A stretch of 64,000 bases of DNA from Pilatotrama ljubarskyi (lineage: Eukaryota > Basidiomycota > Agaricomycetes > Polyporales > Polyporaceae). A model generated the notes under the pieces. The model did no database searches. It was not told the DNA's origin and was given only the letters and a program-made list of their open reading frames with translations. Position 1 is the first letter of the stretch. Every line of letters starts with the position of its first letter. Position numbers and translations under genes: made by a program. This document shows, piece after piece, positions 24,212 through 36,395 of this stretch. Where the stretch lies: the NCBI GenBank assembly GCA_022385805.1, contig MU277700.1, forward strand, positions 174,583 to 238,582, in the 5' to 3' direction.

Positions 24212-26542
24212 TCACGTCTCGTGGGGTTCGCACTGAAATGCCGGCGACCACCTCCGTATGAGGTCGTGCAAACCGAGATCGGCTTCGATCTGAGAGGTAT
24301 GCCGTCAGTCAGCGTCGTGCTCCTCAATAGGAGGAACCTCTCACCTGGCGTTTCAGCGCCACGTCCTCCTGCCCGGCCGACGATCCGAACACAGCGTCGA
24401 TCTCCTCAAGGGAGACGTTTGCAGTCTCGGGCACGGAGTACGTCGACCACACGTATCCGAGGGTGCAGGCGATGGCGAAGATCAAGAATGTCCCCCTGCG
24501 TGATCTTGAGGTCAGCCTTTGCTCCCTCGAATATCCCATAGACTCACGAAGCCGAGTGCTCCATGAACACGGGTGTAAGCAGCCCTATCAGGACTGTTAT
24601 TCACGGGCACCGACATCAGCACCTCGTACACCCCAGTGTATCGACCTCGGCGAACTCACAATTGTTCGTCCAATTTGACGCAGTTGACAACGCGACGCCC
24701 TTGCTGCGCGCCGACAACGGGAAGACCTCGCTGGGGAGTATCCACCCGATCGGACCGTAGCTTACGCCGTACGCGGCCGTGAACGCGTACACGCACGCGA
24801 GCGAGAGGCGCGCGGCGAGCGCGTGCGCGGGCCAGTTGCCCCCATATTGTCGCACCAGGAGGGCAATGGTGAGATGCGAGACCGCCATCGCGAGGGAGCC
24901 CCATCGGAGGAGCGGTCGGCGACCTAGATGGGAAGAGATAAGATGGGTGTGCATGAGGACGATCAGCCGGAGGACAAACAGCTAGAAGGGAGAACGTAAC
25001 ACACCAAGACGGTCGATGAACGCGATGGCAGGCAGGACGGCGAGAAACTGCACAATGCCGATGCCGCCTGCAGACATAAGTGTCACCGCGTCGCCCTGCA
25101 GACCGAGGGAGCGCATGAGCGTGGGCCCGTAGTACAGCAGAGCGTTGATACCGCTCCACTCTGCGTGAACACTCGCGTGAGTGTTGTACGTGAATACGGT
25201 TGACTGAGGGTGCCGACGCACGTTGGAAGAACATCATCAGGACGGCGATGAGTGTGCGCCTGCGCAGCTTCTCTGAGAACAGGCGGGACCAGGCATGCAG
25301 TTCTGCGCGCAGAGTGCCGGGTTTGGCGCTTTGGACTGTGATGTGCGTCGCGGACGCATGTTCAATGAGCGCAGCTTCGACTTGCATCTCCAGTAGCTCG
25401 ATCTGTGGATCGAGATACGGGTCAGCAGACATTGGCTATACAGCACCGAGTGGATACGCACCTGAAGCAGGGGGTCGCTCTCAACCTCTCCACGTGTCCT
25501 CAGCCTCAGCCTCGCCAGCGAACGCAACGCCTCCTCCACACGTCCTTGCTGCACGAGCAGTCGCGGTGATGGTGGGAGCGCCAAGCATCCCAAGCCTAAT
25601 ACAATGCCTGGAATAAGCTGGACTCCAAGAGGGAGGCGCCACGAGGCAGAGCCGGGGACGTCGCGCGTGAAGAAGCCCGTCCAGAAGCCGAGAACGGCAC
25701 CCAGGACTATGGCGAACTGCTCGAGCGCCATGAGCGAGCCGCGCACTTCGGGAGGGCTAATTTCGGCCATGTAGAGTGGGGAGAGCATGCTGTGGGATTG
25801 GTGTCAGAACGGTTTGAGAGAATGCAACCTGTGAGGGGAGAGATGGCATTACTGACCTGAGGGCACCAACGCCGAGGCCACCGATACCTCGCCCTAGGAT
25901 GAGGTGGTTAGCACTCTGCGCGCCGCACTGGAGCGCAGAACCGATGCAGAAGATGGCTGCGTGCCAAGGTTCATTGTCAAGCTATGGGCAGTCACGATTC
26001 ACGGGCATGGCACTGACCACAAGCGGTGAATATTGACTGTCTTCGCGAGAAATGGTCTGCAAGAGTCCCAGCGGTGAGAGCACCTATCAGACAGCCTAGC
26101 TCCAAGGTAGCCGCTATCCCATGACAATTCATTCCATGGTGGACTCGTAGGATGAGCAGTGGAACGCACTCATAAGCCCAGTCTCCCAAGCGCTGAGGTG
26201 CCACCGCTGCACGAAGTCCTTCATGACGAGTACGTTTGCTATGACGCCTTGGTCATAGCCGAATGTAAGGCCTCCGATGGAGGCAAACACGGCGCAGCCC
26301 AACGCGTAGTGGTTATGAAGCAAACCAGCTACTCCCGATGGTCCGTATGCATATGTATAGCTCTTCCCGTCTGGATGTACATGCAGTATGCCGCCGCGCG
26401 GAATCTCGGAGTCGGTTTCATGCGCTTCGGCTGGATCAACAGCTACTACAGGACTGTATCCTGCCGCGCTCGGACTTCGACCCGCCTTTCAATGGGTTAG
26501 CGTAGTAATGCGTTATACAGTGTTTTTCGGAAAGCCCACCAT
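24212..26542 (-). CDS. MFS sugar transporter
   Basis: A plasma-membrane hexose transporter of the major facilitator superfamily, 12-helix type. Visible blocks in order: FASIGGLTFGYDQGVIANVL (helix 1), LELGCLIGALTAGTLADHFS with RR (loop 2-3), MLSPLYMAEISPPEVRGSLM (the PESPR-like signature), FWTGFF, SWRLPLGVQLIPGIVL, LPPSPRLLVQQGR, then WSGINALLYYGPTLMRSLGL, and YGVSYGPIGWILPSEVFPLS followed by RSKG, FLIFAIACTLGYVW and SVPETANVSLEEID at the end. The frame is continuous up to a stop-free segment reading DGKSYTYAYGPSGVAGLLHN without an ATG. A 5' exon consisting of just ATG (26540-26542) spliced at GTGGGC to GAAAG would give MAGRSPSAAGYSP; this start is inference. The C terminus ends CEPHET at 24212 after a final intron. 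Substrate cannot be read from the sequence. Confidence 0.85.
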
Positions 26543-26914
26543 CCTATCTGAGATCAGGCAACACGGGCGATATGGCAGCGTGATGCGCCTCGTAGTAGTT
26601 TGGCTTCGTCACTGTGGCCGAACGACTCAAGCCCGAGCTCAAGCTGTCAGCATACTCGGCGCCCGAAACGGCCATTACAGTATACCGGTGTTCCCGGCCC
26701 GGTGTTTCGGGAGTGCCAAGACATGCGTGCGAGCGAGACCACGGGCGCCTCCGAGGTTCTCCTCCTCCCTCCATCTACTGGCTCCAGCTCAGGCGGCCAC
26801 GAGCTATCTTCGAACACACATACTGGCTGTAAGAACGCGTTCGAAAAAAAACATTGCCCTTGCCTCAGGCGCTGTGCACGGTGAAAGACCGCATACACCC
26901 AAGTGCTGTACCAG
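26543..26914. other. Divergent intergenic stretch
   Basis: About 370 bp between the sugar transporter and the next plus-strand gene; probably a shared promoter region. No gene seen. Confidence 0.45.
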
Positions 26915-29098
26915 ATGCCTTCTCGTTTGGATCTGCACACATGTCTCCTCTTGCTGCCCATCTCGATATCCTTGTGCCTAGCTCAGACCCTCTCCGACAC
27001 GAACCTTACGAACACAACTGATGATGGGTGAGTGACCTTCGTCTACATGGCTGATGTGTGGGAGCGAACACGGGTCGCGTGGAGGACCGACAAGAACAGT
27101 GGAATTGGAGGTGGTCCGGATCATTGGACTTCCACCTTCTTGTCCGCCCAGTCCCACTCTGCGGATATAATTGCACGCACCGCGCTTCATATCACCTCAA
27201 TTGGAGGCGCACCGACATGCTGTACTCGACAACGGACCCGCCGTCATTGACGCATTCAGCCACGACTCGCTCTCGCTGCACCGAGCCTGTGTCGTGAATG
27301 TACTGTACTGACAACAAGTCATAGAAGCTTCCCTTATGACCCCATTGTCGCCCATCGGCCCACATACGCCCGCTCGCTTCCTGTACAGATTCTCTTGTTA
27401 GGCATCACGCTTACCCTTACCGCCGTCCTCATCATCCACCTCATCTTCACGGCCCAGTACCACTGGCCCCTCGCCCCAGTCAACTATGTTTTGCAAATGT
27501 CGGCGGTCACCACGTTGCTCGTCTCGTGCATCGCGACGATGCATGTCGTGCTTTCAAGCACTATCGAGCAGAGTCTGAGGTGGCCGTATATGCTGGATTA
27601 TATCGCTGTGGATATTCCACCCTTAGAAGACAACACCGATTGGGAGATGGGCGAGCTCGCCGCCTGGCTCCTGATGAACGCCACGGTCTCTGGTCTTATA
27701 CAAGTGAGTTTCATGTTACCGGTCATCGTGATGCGCGTACTCATTGCATGCTCCTATCAGATCACCCACATCCAATTCCTCACGCTTCTCTTCCCGTCCG
27801 GATTGGAGCGGCGCCTCATCTTCTCTCTCCTTGGCCCTCTCGCAATCATTTCTTCCATCATGCACGTTTTGCGGATCCACGACAACGAGAATCTTGTCAA
27901 AATCGCCTCCGCAGTGCAAAACGTCTGTAATGCGACGCTCTCCCTCCTCTTCACTGCCTCGCTCATCCTGTGGGGCTGCTTCGTTAACCGACGCGACGCC
28001 TGGCGCACCGACGGCGGAACGGCAGCGTTCGGCGTCGGCGCGCTCACCCTTGCGCTGGTCTCCACCGCGCTCACCTTCCTCTACATCCCGAGCCGCGACC
28101 AGTACCCGTGGATGCCCGGCCTCATGTGGGCCGTCATCCTCTGGCAGAGCTTCCTCGGTTGGTGGTGGTGGGTCGGCGCGGGCATGGGAGTGGGCGAGGT
28201 CGAGGAGCTACTGAGGCGCGAGGAGAAGCGCCAGGAGAAGCGCCGCGCGAAGATGGCTCGCAGGAAGGTGCGCAAGGAGCGTGCACAGACCATCTGGAAG
28301 GGCATGACTGGCGCGCTCGGGTACCACAACGGCCAAAGCGGCAGCAGTAATGGTAGCTCGCCACAGGATGGACACGTAGACGACTGCTCTGACAGTGGTC
28401 GAAGCGGCGGAGAGACTGGACCCCGCGCAGAAAACGGGGACGTACGCCGCGTCTCCTCGCGACAGACGGACGCAACCTCGGGCTCGGGCACGACGACGAC
28501 GACAGCAAACGGCCGCGTCTCGCGCTTCCTGCACCAGTACACAGCGGGCCGCGTCCTGTACGGGTGGTACCTCGGGCTGCGGCACGCGCACCTCGCGGCG
28601 ACACGTGCGCAGGTCGCCGAGCGCGTCGAGCGCATGAACCAGGCATATGGCGCAGAGGCGGAGGTCACAGGCACCGGAACAGTTGGTGTATTTGGCTGGG
28701 GCTTGGGGAGTTTTTGGATACGGAAGCAGCAGAGGAGAAGGAGGGAAGCAGAGGAGATGGAGGCGGAGCGCGCGGCGTATAGGATGGATGTCCTCGGCGC
28801 CGGGAGCCGGGGAGCGGGCCACAGAGAAGAGGAAGGGAGCGATGACGCGAGCGAGTGCGCAACGGTATGCGAGGGTTCTGCGGGGACGTCTCGGGGTCTG
28901 GGCGAGTCTAGGGTAGAAATTGGGGAAGGAGCGGGCGGCGACATGCGCACGCGACGGCCAGCAAGGCGCGCGGTGTCCAACGCGTACCCACCGCCGGCGC
29001 GCGTACTCGAAGAGGAGATACACCGGCCATCGTCGGTGTGGTGGTGGGGTCCGCTGCAGCGGTGGCGGTTGCAGGACTCGACGGACTACCGGTCGTGA
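26915..29098 (+). CDS. Unrecognised polytopic membrane protein with long basic/acidic tail
   Basis: Exon 1 encodes a signal peptide (MPSRLDLHTCLLLLPISISL, then CLAQ) and an Asn/Thr-rich start (TLSDTNLTNTTDDG). After an intron region to about 27325 the main frame continues SFPYDPIVAHRPTYARSLPV and then membrane segments: LLLGITLTLTAVLIIHLIF, VLQMSAVTTLLVSCIATMHV, LAAWLLMNATVSGLIQ, FSLLGPLAIISSIMHVL, LSLLFTASLILWGCF, FGVGALTLALVSTALTFLYI and LMWAVILWQSFLGWWWWVGA. That makes about seven helices. The remaining 250 residues are cytosolic by inference, starting with a Lys/Arg/Glu helix (EELLRREEKRQEKRRAKMAR), then low-complexity Ser/Gly/Thr. A 57-nt GTGAGT...CAG segment at about 27703-27759 reads in frame without stops and may be an intron. 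Topology recalls fungal receptor-like proteins, but no family is recognised. The 27030-27325 part may hide another exon. Confidence 0.65.
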
Positions 29099-30743
29099 TG
29101 ATCGATGCTGCTCTCATTGCTCGTCCGTGAGTCTTCTCAATGTTCGACTCTTTATGTGGAGCGAGGACTGATGTCGGCCAGGCGCGTGCAGTACTTGTCG
29201 CAGAATTGTATCATAGGTCATTGTTGTACAACAGTGCACGAATTTCTTGGACGCCCCCTCAAGAACACCATCGGTTGTTAAAATCGCCTCGTTTGCTGAC
29301 CGGCCCTGACCTCATCCAAGTCGCAAGAGCAACCCCAGCGTGATGTCGCAATATCGCAACCGTCCAATGTCACCATGACAGCAGGCAGCTCATCCCCGTG
29401 TGATCCATTTTCTTACGCAGAGATTCTGCAATGCGTATCAGTGTCGGCACCTCCGCAATGTGAGTACACGTCAGTTCCGCGCACGTCCGGCCATTGATCG
29501 TCACCGTAAATTCCGGGGTAATGCCTGCATAAGCATCGTACACGACTCCAACTGCACTGCTTCTCTCTGAGCCCGAACCACGTCGGTCACGCGAAATCAC
29601 CGCAGAAGCCTTCGTATGTCTGTTTCTCCCTGTGGTCTGAAAGCTGATGCTCCAGTATCCTGTGTGTAGAGACCTGTAACGTGCTGCGCCAAGGAAGGTG
29701 CTGTACTACCTTTCCTAGACCATGCATTCCCGACGAGTTGTTTTCGCGTAATGCTGACGCCCTTGTACGAGCATACAGGTTCTCGGACAAGCAGCGGGGA
29801 CCCCAGAGCAGTTACGGCTCAAGTAAATACGTGTGAATCGCACTACTAGCACAAGGTAGCCGTAGCCACTGTCACCGGTCGTGGCTTGCCAGTGCTGACC
29901 GTGCAGAGTTGTGTTCCTTCTCGTAAAGGTTTTAGAATCTCTCCATCACGACGGATCCAATGCCTTATCACATGTCTGAAGTCTTGACGAGCGATGCCCT
30001 GAAGACATCTCACTGGTCACTGGCCGTTCGCTATTAGGAAGAAGGACAGAACCGCGGGGCCTCGATCGTTTCCGAGAAACGTACACGTTGCCTGCTCTCG
30101 GAGCGCCATGGATACAGATGGCTATGCAGGTACGCTTGCTGCGTCGACAAGATCAGCGATGGAATTGTGCGGGGCAGTCAACCCCATGATCTTCTTGTGC
30201 GCCGCGTCCCAGGTTAGATCTACTACGCATATCTCGCTGGCATTCCGACAACGACTGCATGGAGGATAGCGGCTTCTTTTAATGTACCAGCAAGTGGTAC
30301 GTCCAGGTTATGCTGCGAATCGGCCTGGTACTAGCATGCCTAACCCGGTGATGCGCAGCTCTACGTACGTTCTGCATGGCTGTGCTCCCCGCAGTACACC
30401 AGGCGCTCTTGCTCGTCGACAGCTGTCAACCTCACACTACGGTCTCTCTGAACACGACAACCCATGATATTGATGAGCTGATGTACTGGAGAATGCGCGG
30501 CAAGCAGCGCTTCGGCACTGAAACAAAATCATGCAAGGAACGCGACCTACCGTCTGCTATCACTCCCTCTCTTCCTCCTCGCACCACCAAGCCGTCCAAG
30601 CCCGTTTCAACATTTCGGTATCTCATTCGCTGTAGCCACGGGGCAAGTCACACGAGTGTGGTGCGGCGACTCTGGTGCGTCTGTTGCCGCACGAACCGAC
30701 GAGTCTGCCACCCTCACATCTGGCTGTGCCTCTGAGACAGATA
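29099..30743. other. Gene-free stretch before the HET pair
   Basis: About 1.6 kb with only short ORFs. A minus-strand ORF at 29370-29600 reads EFTVTINGRTCAELTCTHIA but has no family match I recognise and no supporting splice sites. The last 400 bp include the promoter of the first tandem HET gene. Confidence 0.4.
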
Positions 30744-33186
30744 ATGTGGCTTCTAAGCACTGACCGCGCAGAATTGCACTTCTTCGCGGGACCCGAGGCC
30801 GTCGGAGAAGGAGGCTATGCCATCTTATCTCACGTCTGGGTCACCGGGGAGGAGCAAACGTTTCAGGATCTCCAGGCTCTTCGCCAAAGATGCGCGCAGA
30901 CCGAGCAGAATCCCCGCGACCTCGTCTCCTCGAAGATCAGGGAATGCTGTGTCCTCGCAGAGCGCCACGGCTTCCAGTGGGTCTGGATCGACACATGCTG
31001 CATCGACAAAACGAGCAGCTCGGAGCTGTCGGAGGCTATCAACGCGATGTTCCGCTACTACTCCCTGGCCGAAGTCTGTTACGTCTACCTCCGGGACGTG
31101 CCGAGCGACTGCGCGCTGCAAGACCCGGATTCCGCGTTCCGGAAGAGCAGGTGGCACACCCGCGGCTGGACGTTGCAAGAGCTCGTGGCACCTGCGCTTG
31201 TGCTCTTCATGTCGAGTGAATGGGAGCTCCTCGGCACCAAGACCGAGCTCGCGTGTCTATTGCAAGACATCACAGGCATAGATAGTGACGTCCTCCTTCT
31301 CATCAAGTCCCTCGAGGCAGTCGGAGTGGCTCAACGTATGTCGTGGGCGGCTGACCGGCATACGACGAGGCTGGAGGATGAAGCATACTGCTTGATGGGC
31401 ATCTTCGGCGTCAGTATGCCAACAGTCTACGGCGAGGGTCGAGGAGCATTCAGACGTCTGCAGGAGGAGATCATCAGGCAGTCCGTCGACACTTCCGTCT
31501 TCGCATGGGGTCTCTGCAAGCCTGAAGACAAGCTCTCCGAAACACCTCCATATCCATTGAGCAAGATCCAGAGGAGCAACGTCAGGACTCAACGATCGAA
31601 CCTTCGTCTTCGCTCCCTCTCCCTCCGAGTTTCGAAGGGGCAGGTTCGTATACTACATCCCCTCCATCGAGAAGCAGCGCAGATACATACAGAGCTTCAG
31701 GAACAAGGGTGCGGTACGTGGCAACTGAGGAGGCATCGCTGAATAGCACACCCGCTCATACTGTTCCGTTCAACAGCAATCCGATGGCGCTAAGGATGCG
31801 TCAAGCTCAGGAGGACCGGGTCCTTCGAACTCAGGGTCGAACGTCGCACAGAATGTGGGTATCCCTACTTTCCATCTAACCGCGTATGGAATGCAAGTGC
31901 ACATCCCGGTCATCGAAGCCCATGGCCTCACCATCGCGGTACTCTTCTGCTTCCGGAACGGCAAGCAGCTTGGACTCCTCCTACATCCCTGCGAGTACTC
32001 TGTAGACCCAACCCGTCCCCTCTACCACACGTCTTATGCCTTCGACGTTAAGCCGGACAACCCCGGGAACTTCCCCCCTGGCTTCATGGACACATACCGC
32101 CTCATCCCGATAGGTGGCACGTTCCACGACCTCCGCCTCGGCGACCAACCTGTCACGGCGGAGTGGCGAGATATCTACCTTGAGCTCAAGCCGACGCAGA
32201 TAATGCGGCACGTCACCATCAACCGCAGCCTCGACAGCCCCTTCCGCGTTCCGCACTGGCTCATCTCGAAATTGCGCACGACGTGGGGCTTCGAGATCTA
32301 CACGACGGGCCCCAGACTCAAACCGGAGACGAGTTTGAAGAGAGCGCTAATTGACTTCAGGCACGTTACTGGAGAGGCGTTCGGGGTGTGGGACGCTGCC
32401 GCTGACTCCGAGCAGTCGACGGAGTCCGCACAGGGCTCTCACAATGTCAGCACCTCTGGCTCGTCGTTCGTGTCTCGGCGTCATGCAACACCCTGGGCCT
32501 TCGCCTTCATGCTCCGGTATGGCGTCCCTTCTCCCGGCCCAGAACACCGATGCTCAGAGGACCATATATTGCGCTGGCCAGGCGGTACGCGTACGTTCGG
32601 CGATGACAGGCGGAGCGTACGGCTGGCCTTCCGTCCCTGTCCCATCCGTCCAGACAGTTCGCTTGTGCTTGACATCGACTTGGAGGGCTGGGTCTTCACC
32701 AAGGTGAAGGAGCTTCAAACCACATGGCGGCCCCTCCCTCCTGGATGGCGTTTCCTACACTCTGAACACGCGGAGTCCTCCAGCGGCGATGGCGTTAGTG
32801 CGAGCTTGAAGACGTCGACGGCGTCCGGATCTGGCACTAGCAGCGCGCACCTCCGTGCTATGTCCGGAGACATAGGTGACGAGAATCGGGAGGGCGAGCC
32901 GATAGCGTCGGCCAACGTGGAGAATCTGTCCCCCCATCGACCCGGGAACTCGGAGCTTGTAGCGGCGGCGCAGTCATCGACAAAGTCCGGATTGCACAGT
33001 CCATCCGCGCCACGGCATAGCAAAAGTCTGGCAACTCTCCGAGTCAGCGACGTACGATTATCCATGGACGTCACTGCTCTCAAGCCCGAAAGGCGGCATA
33101 CGGTGCATGCCGCAGTGTCACCATGTACGAGCCAACTTTCCAGGATTGTTCTCCCTGCCCGCCACTCCCGACCAGGTATTATATGA
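30744..33186 (+). CDS. HET-domain protein, tandem copy A, with apparent +1 frameshift
   Basis: Starts MWLLSTDRAELHFFAGPEAV and contains YAILSHVWVTGEEQTFQD, WVWIDTCCIDKTSSSELSEA, RSRWHTRGWTLQELVAP-like sequence (KSRWHTRGWTLQEL), LEDEAYCLMGIFGVSMPTVY and QSVDTSVFAWGLCKP. Exon 1 is 30744-31713, the intron 31714-31776 and exon 2 31777-33186. Exon 2 encodes the C-terminal region shared with copy B: GIPTFHLTAYGMQVHIPVIE, PTRPLYHTSYAFD, FMDTYRLIPIGGTF and NRSLDSPFRVPHWL. Between PLSKIQ (31560) and the conserved FVFAPSPSEF (from about 31606) copy A has 46 nt where copy B has 45. The frame is lost unless one base is extra. Exon 1 is 970 nt, which leaves the same one-base excess. Everything downstream is otherwise conserved, so the break is recent, an assembly error, or bypassed. 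The C-terminal part corresponds to the region that follows HET in many basidiomycete proteins (DUF8212-like). Confidence 0.82.
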
Positions 33187-33841
33187 ACACAGGCTTTGCA
33201 GGCAGATCATGGCTATCCTCCCGGATATCACGTTCCACTAGCACTGCCGCAATCGACTGGTGGCTTAAATACACTCACTGTACTAGGACGTATTGACTAT
33301 TGATAGCAGGCTGCATGAGTAACGCAAGCTCTGGTAGGCGCTTTCCCATGGGCAACAGCAGCGAACGCCGTTTGGCAATGTCGAACAACTACCGGGACCT
33401 TGCTGCAACCATCATGATTGCACGAACACGGCAGCGTTCGCAGAGCAGCGGCAAGGTACAATATGGACGACGAGTCGCGGCGGCCTTGACACCTGTTGAC
33501 AGACTGTCGACCACCATGATAGTTTCAGGCACTAGAATACGCGTGGCACGCATCGCCTCCAAGTCACCCAGATTCGGATACTATTTAAACACTCGCGCAA
33601 TATAAACCCGAGAGACGACTCCCCGTGACTTCCACCATCCTCAACCGGTCATCTCTACTTCCTCTCATTGTGCAAAATACGCAATCCCGAGGATTTGCCC
33701 AAAAGGAAACCTGTGTATCTCAAGAATAGTGGCTTCGAGGCTTGAAGTCCTCTCTCAAGCCGTTGATTATGGTACGATGGACAAGCTCCAATTCAGTGGC
33801 GAATTAGTCATGGCTAATCTTGAAGTCCCAGAGAGATCAGT
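33187..33841. other. Spacer between the tandem HET genes
   Basis: About 650 bp. No gene seen; carries the 3' end of copy A and the promoter of copy B. A TATA-like tactatttaaa lies near 33580. Confidence 0.45.
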
Positions 33842-36395
33842 ATGTGGCTCCTGAGCACTGACCGCGCGGAGTTGCATTTCTTCGCGGGACCGGAGGCTGT
33901 CCCGGAAGGAGGATACGCCATCTTGTCTCACGTCTGGGTCACCGGAGAAGAACAGACGTTCCAGGACCTCCAAGCTATTCGCAGCCGATGCGCACAGAGC
34001 GGAGAGAACCCTCGAGACCTCGTATGCTCCAAGATCAAGGAGTGCTGCATCCTCGCGGAGCGCCATGGTTTCAAGTGGGCCTGGATTGACACATGCTGCA
34101 TTGACAAGACGAGCAGCTCGGAGCTGTCGGAGGCCATCAATGCGATGTTTCGTTACTACGCCCTAGCGGAAGTGTGCTACGCCTACCTTCGCGACGTACC
34201 GAGCGACTGCAACCTGCAGGAGCCGCACTCGGCGTTCCGCAATAGCAGGTGGCATACCCGCGGCTGGACACTGCAGGAGCTCCTCGCCCCGGCCCTCGTG
34301 CTGTTCATGTCAAGCGAATGGAAGCTCCTCGGGACGAAGATGGAGCTCGCGCCCTTGCTCCAGGAAATCACCGGGGTACATACGGTTGTCCTCCGGTTGG
34401 TCCGGCCTATAGAGGAGGTGGGGGTCGCTCAGCGGATGTCGTGGGCTGCTCATCGACGGACGACAAGGCTAGAGGACGAAGCATACTGCTTGCTGGGTAT
34501 CTTTGGCATCAGCATGCCCACACTGTATGGCGAGGGACGACAGGCGTTCCGTCGCCTGCAAGAGGAGATCATCAGGCGCTCCATCGACACCTCGATCTTC
34601 GCGTGGGGTCTCTGCAAGCCCGATGGCGAGCTCTCCGATACCCCTCCGTTTCCACTGAGTGCGATGCACGATAGCACAGCGAACGCGAGTCATCAGTCGT
34701 TCCTCCTCGCGCCCGCTCCCTCGGCGTTCCGAGAAGGCAAGTTCATCTACTACATTCCCGACACAGAGGAACAGCACGAATACCTCGGGGCTAAGGGTGA
34801 AAGAAAGGTATGCGGTAGTCGATTGTTGCATTAGCGATTGCCTTGCTGATTTTTTTTTTTTTTTTTTTTTTTGACACCAGGGTGCACCCATCGCTGACGG
34901 GGAAGGTAAAAGCACCAAGGCAGAGGCTACAGAGCCTGTCGGTATCCCTTCCTTTAGCCTCACGGCATATGGGATGCAGGCACACATCCCGGTTATCGAG
35001 GAATACGGCCTCACCATCGCAGTGCTCTTCTGCTTCCAAGACGGCGAGCAACTCGGGCTCCTCCTGCACCCCTGCGACGAATGCCCAGACCCCACCCGCC
35101 CCCTATATCATACATCCTACTCCTTCGACTCCACCAACGTGTGTGATTGCCACATGCCCGAGGGCTTCATGGACACCTACCGGCTCATTCCCATCGGCGG
35201 CATGCTCGACAATCTCCGGCTCGACGGCAAGCCCGTCACCGCCGAGTGGCGCGACATCTTCCTCGAGCTCCGGCCGACGCCCATCGCGCAGCACGTCGAG
35301 ATCAACCGCAGCCTCGACAGCCCCTTCCGCGTCCCGCAGTGGGTCATCATGAAGCTGCGCGCGAACTGGGGCTTCGAGCTGTACACGTCCGGCTTCGGGC
35401 TCAGTGCGCGCGCGGGTTGGAGGGGCGCCCGTCCGCAGCTGATCGACTTCAAGCAGCTGGAGACCGGCGAGGCGTTCGGGATATGGATGGGGTGCTGCGA
35501 CGGCCGACCCAAGGCATCCTCGTCCTCCCGCTCCGGATCCGGATCTGAATCTGAGTTCGAGTCCGGCGCATCCTGCAACGGCTCCCACAACTCTGATTCC
35601 GAGCCCGAGCCCGAGCTTCCGCTGAAAGACCAAGGCCCCGCAATACCCTGGGCATTCGCCTTCCTGATCGACTACGGTGCGCCGATGGCCCCTCCCAAAC
35701 ACCAATGCCCAGCGGACCACATATCGGAGTGGCCGAGCGGGGCGCGGACGTTTGGCGACGAGGAGCGGAGCGTGCAACTCACCTTCCGTCGCTGCGGGAT
35801 GCACCCCGGCGGGTCGCACGTCATGGACATCGGCCTCGGCGGCCACCTCTTCATAGAGATAGAGGAGCTGCAAGCGAATATGCAGCTCATCGAGCCCGAG
35901 AGGCGCTTCCGTCATCTGAGGGTTCATTATCCGGCATCCCCTACTGGCACTGGCCGCAGGGGAGGAACTGCAGACTCGGGCTGGGAGACCGTGTCAGGAT
36001 CTGAGTCAGGATCACACTCCGGCTCTATGGCGGGCGGCGCTCGGAGGTCATCCACTCGACAGGACAGCGCCTCCCCAAGACACACCGCTGTGCCGTACGA
36101 CTACGGACTGCCCTCGACCACCGAGCCCGAGAGCATGGAATCTGTGCCTGAAGAACCCGAGGAGCCTGCGCCCCTCGTCGCCCTTCGCAAGAGTACCGCC
36201 TTAGGAGCGCGCTCGGCGAACCCGCTGAGACCCTGGCGCAGCAGGACGCTTCAAAGCCAACGCCGCGCGACACAGCTTCACCTCGCCCGATCGATGAGCG
36301 TCCTGGTACCTCCTACTAGGCGGCATACCTTCCATGCGCCTTCGGCCGCGGCTGGGTCCTCGGCTCCTGCTCGCCAACCTCTGAAACTAGTCTGA
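33842..36395 (+). CDS. HET-domain protein, tandem copy B (intact)
   Basis: Exon 1 (33842-34807) and exon 2 (34881-36395) give 826 aa with one intron. It matches copy A block for block: MWLLSTDRAELHFFAGPEAV, YAILSHVWVTGEEQTFQD, WAWIDTCCIDKTSSSELSEA, SRWHTRGWTLQELLAPALVL, LEDEAYCLLGIFGISMPTLY and IDTSIFAWGLCKP. It then reads FLLAPAPSAFREGKFIYYIP in the same frame that copy A loses. Exon 2 has GIPSFSLTAYGMQAHIPVIE, PTRPLYHTSYSFD, FMDTYRLIPIGGML and NRSLDSPFRVPQWV, followed by low-complexity Ser/Gly/Glu/Pro-rich linkers (GSGSESEFESG, SDSEPEPELP). HET proteins are non-self recognition factors; the specificity domain here is not a known WD or NACHT module. The intron contains a 23-T run just before its AG. 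Confidence 0.9.
34850..34872 (+). repeat. 23-nt poly-T run in HET copy B intron
   Basis: An uninterrupted T tract seven bases before the acceptor CAG of the single intron. It acts as an extreme polypyrimidine tract and is likely length-polymorphic. Copy A lacks it. Confidence 0.95.

Noticed and set aside
28081..28980. 299-aa minus-strand ORF
   Set aside because: It is the GC-rich antisense shadow of the plus-strand membrane protein tail, with Ser/Pro/Arg low complexity and no motifs.
29370..29600. Possible gene encoding EFTVTINGRTCAELTCTHIA
   Set aside because: Short, no family recognised, no splice-consistent extension and no conserved start.
35103..35927. 274-aa minus-strand ORF
   Set aside because: Antisense to the conserved C-terminal region of HET copy B; codon use follows the plus-strand gene.
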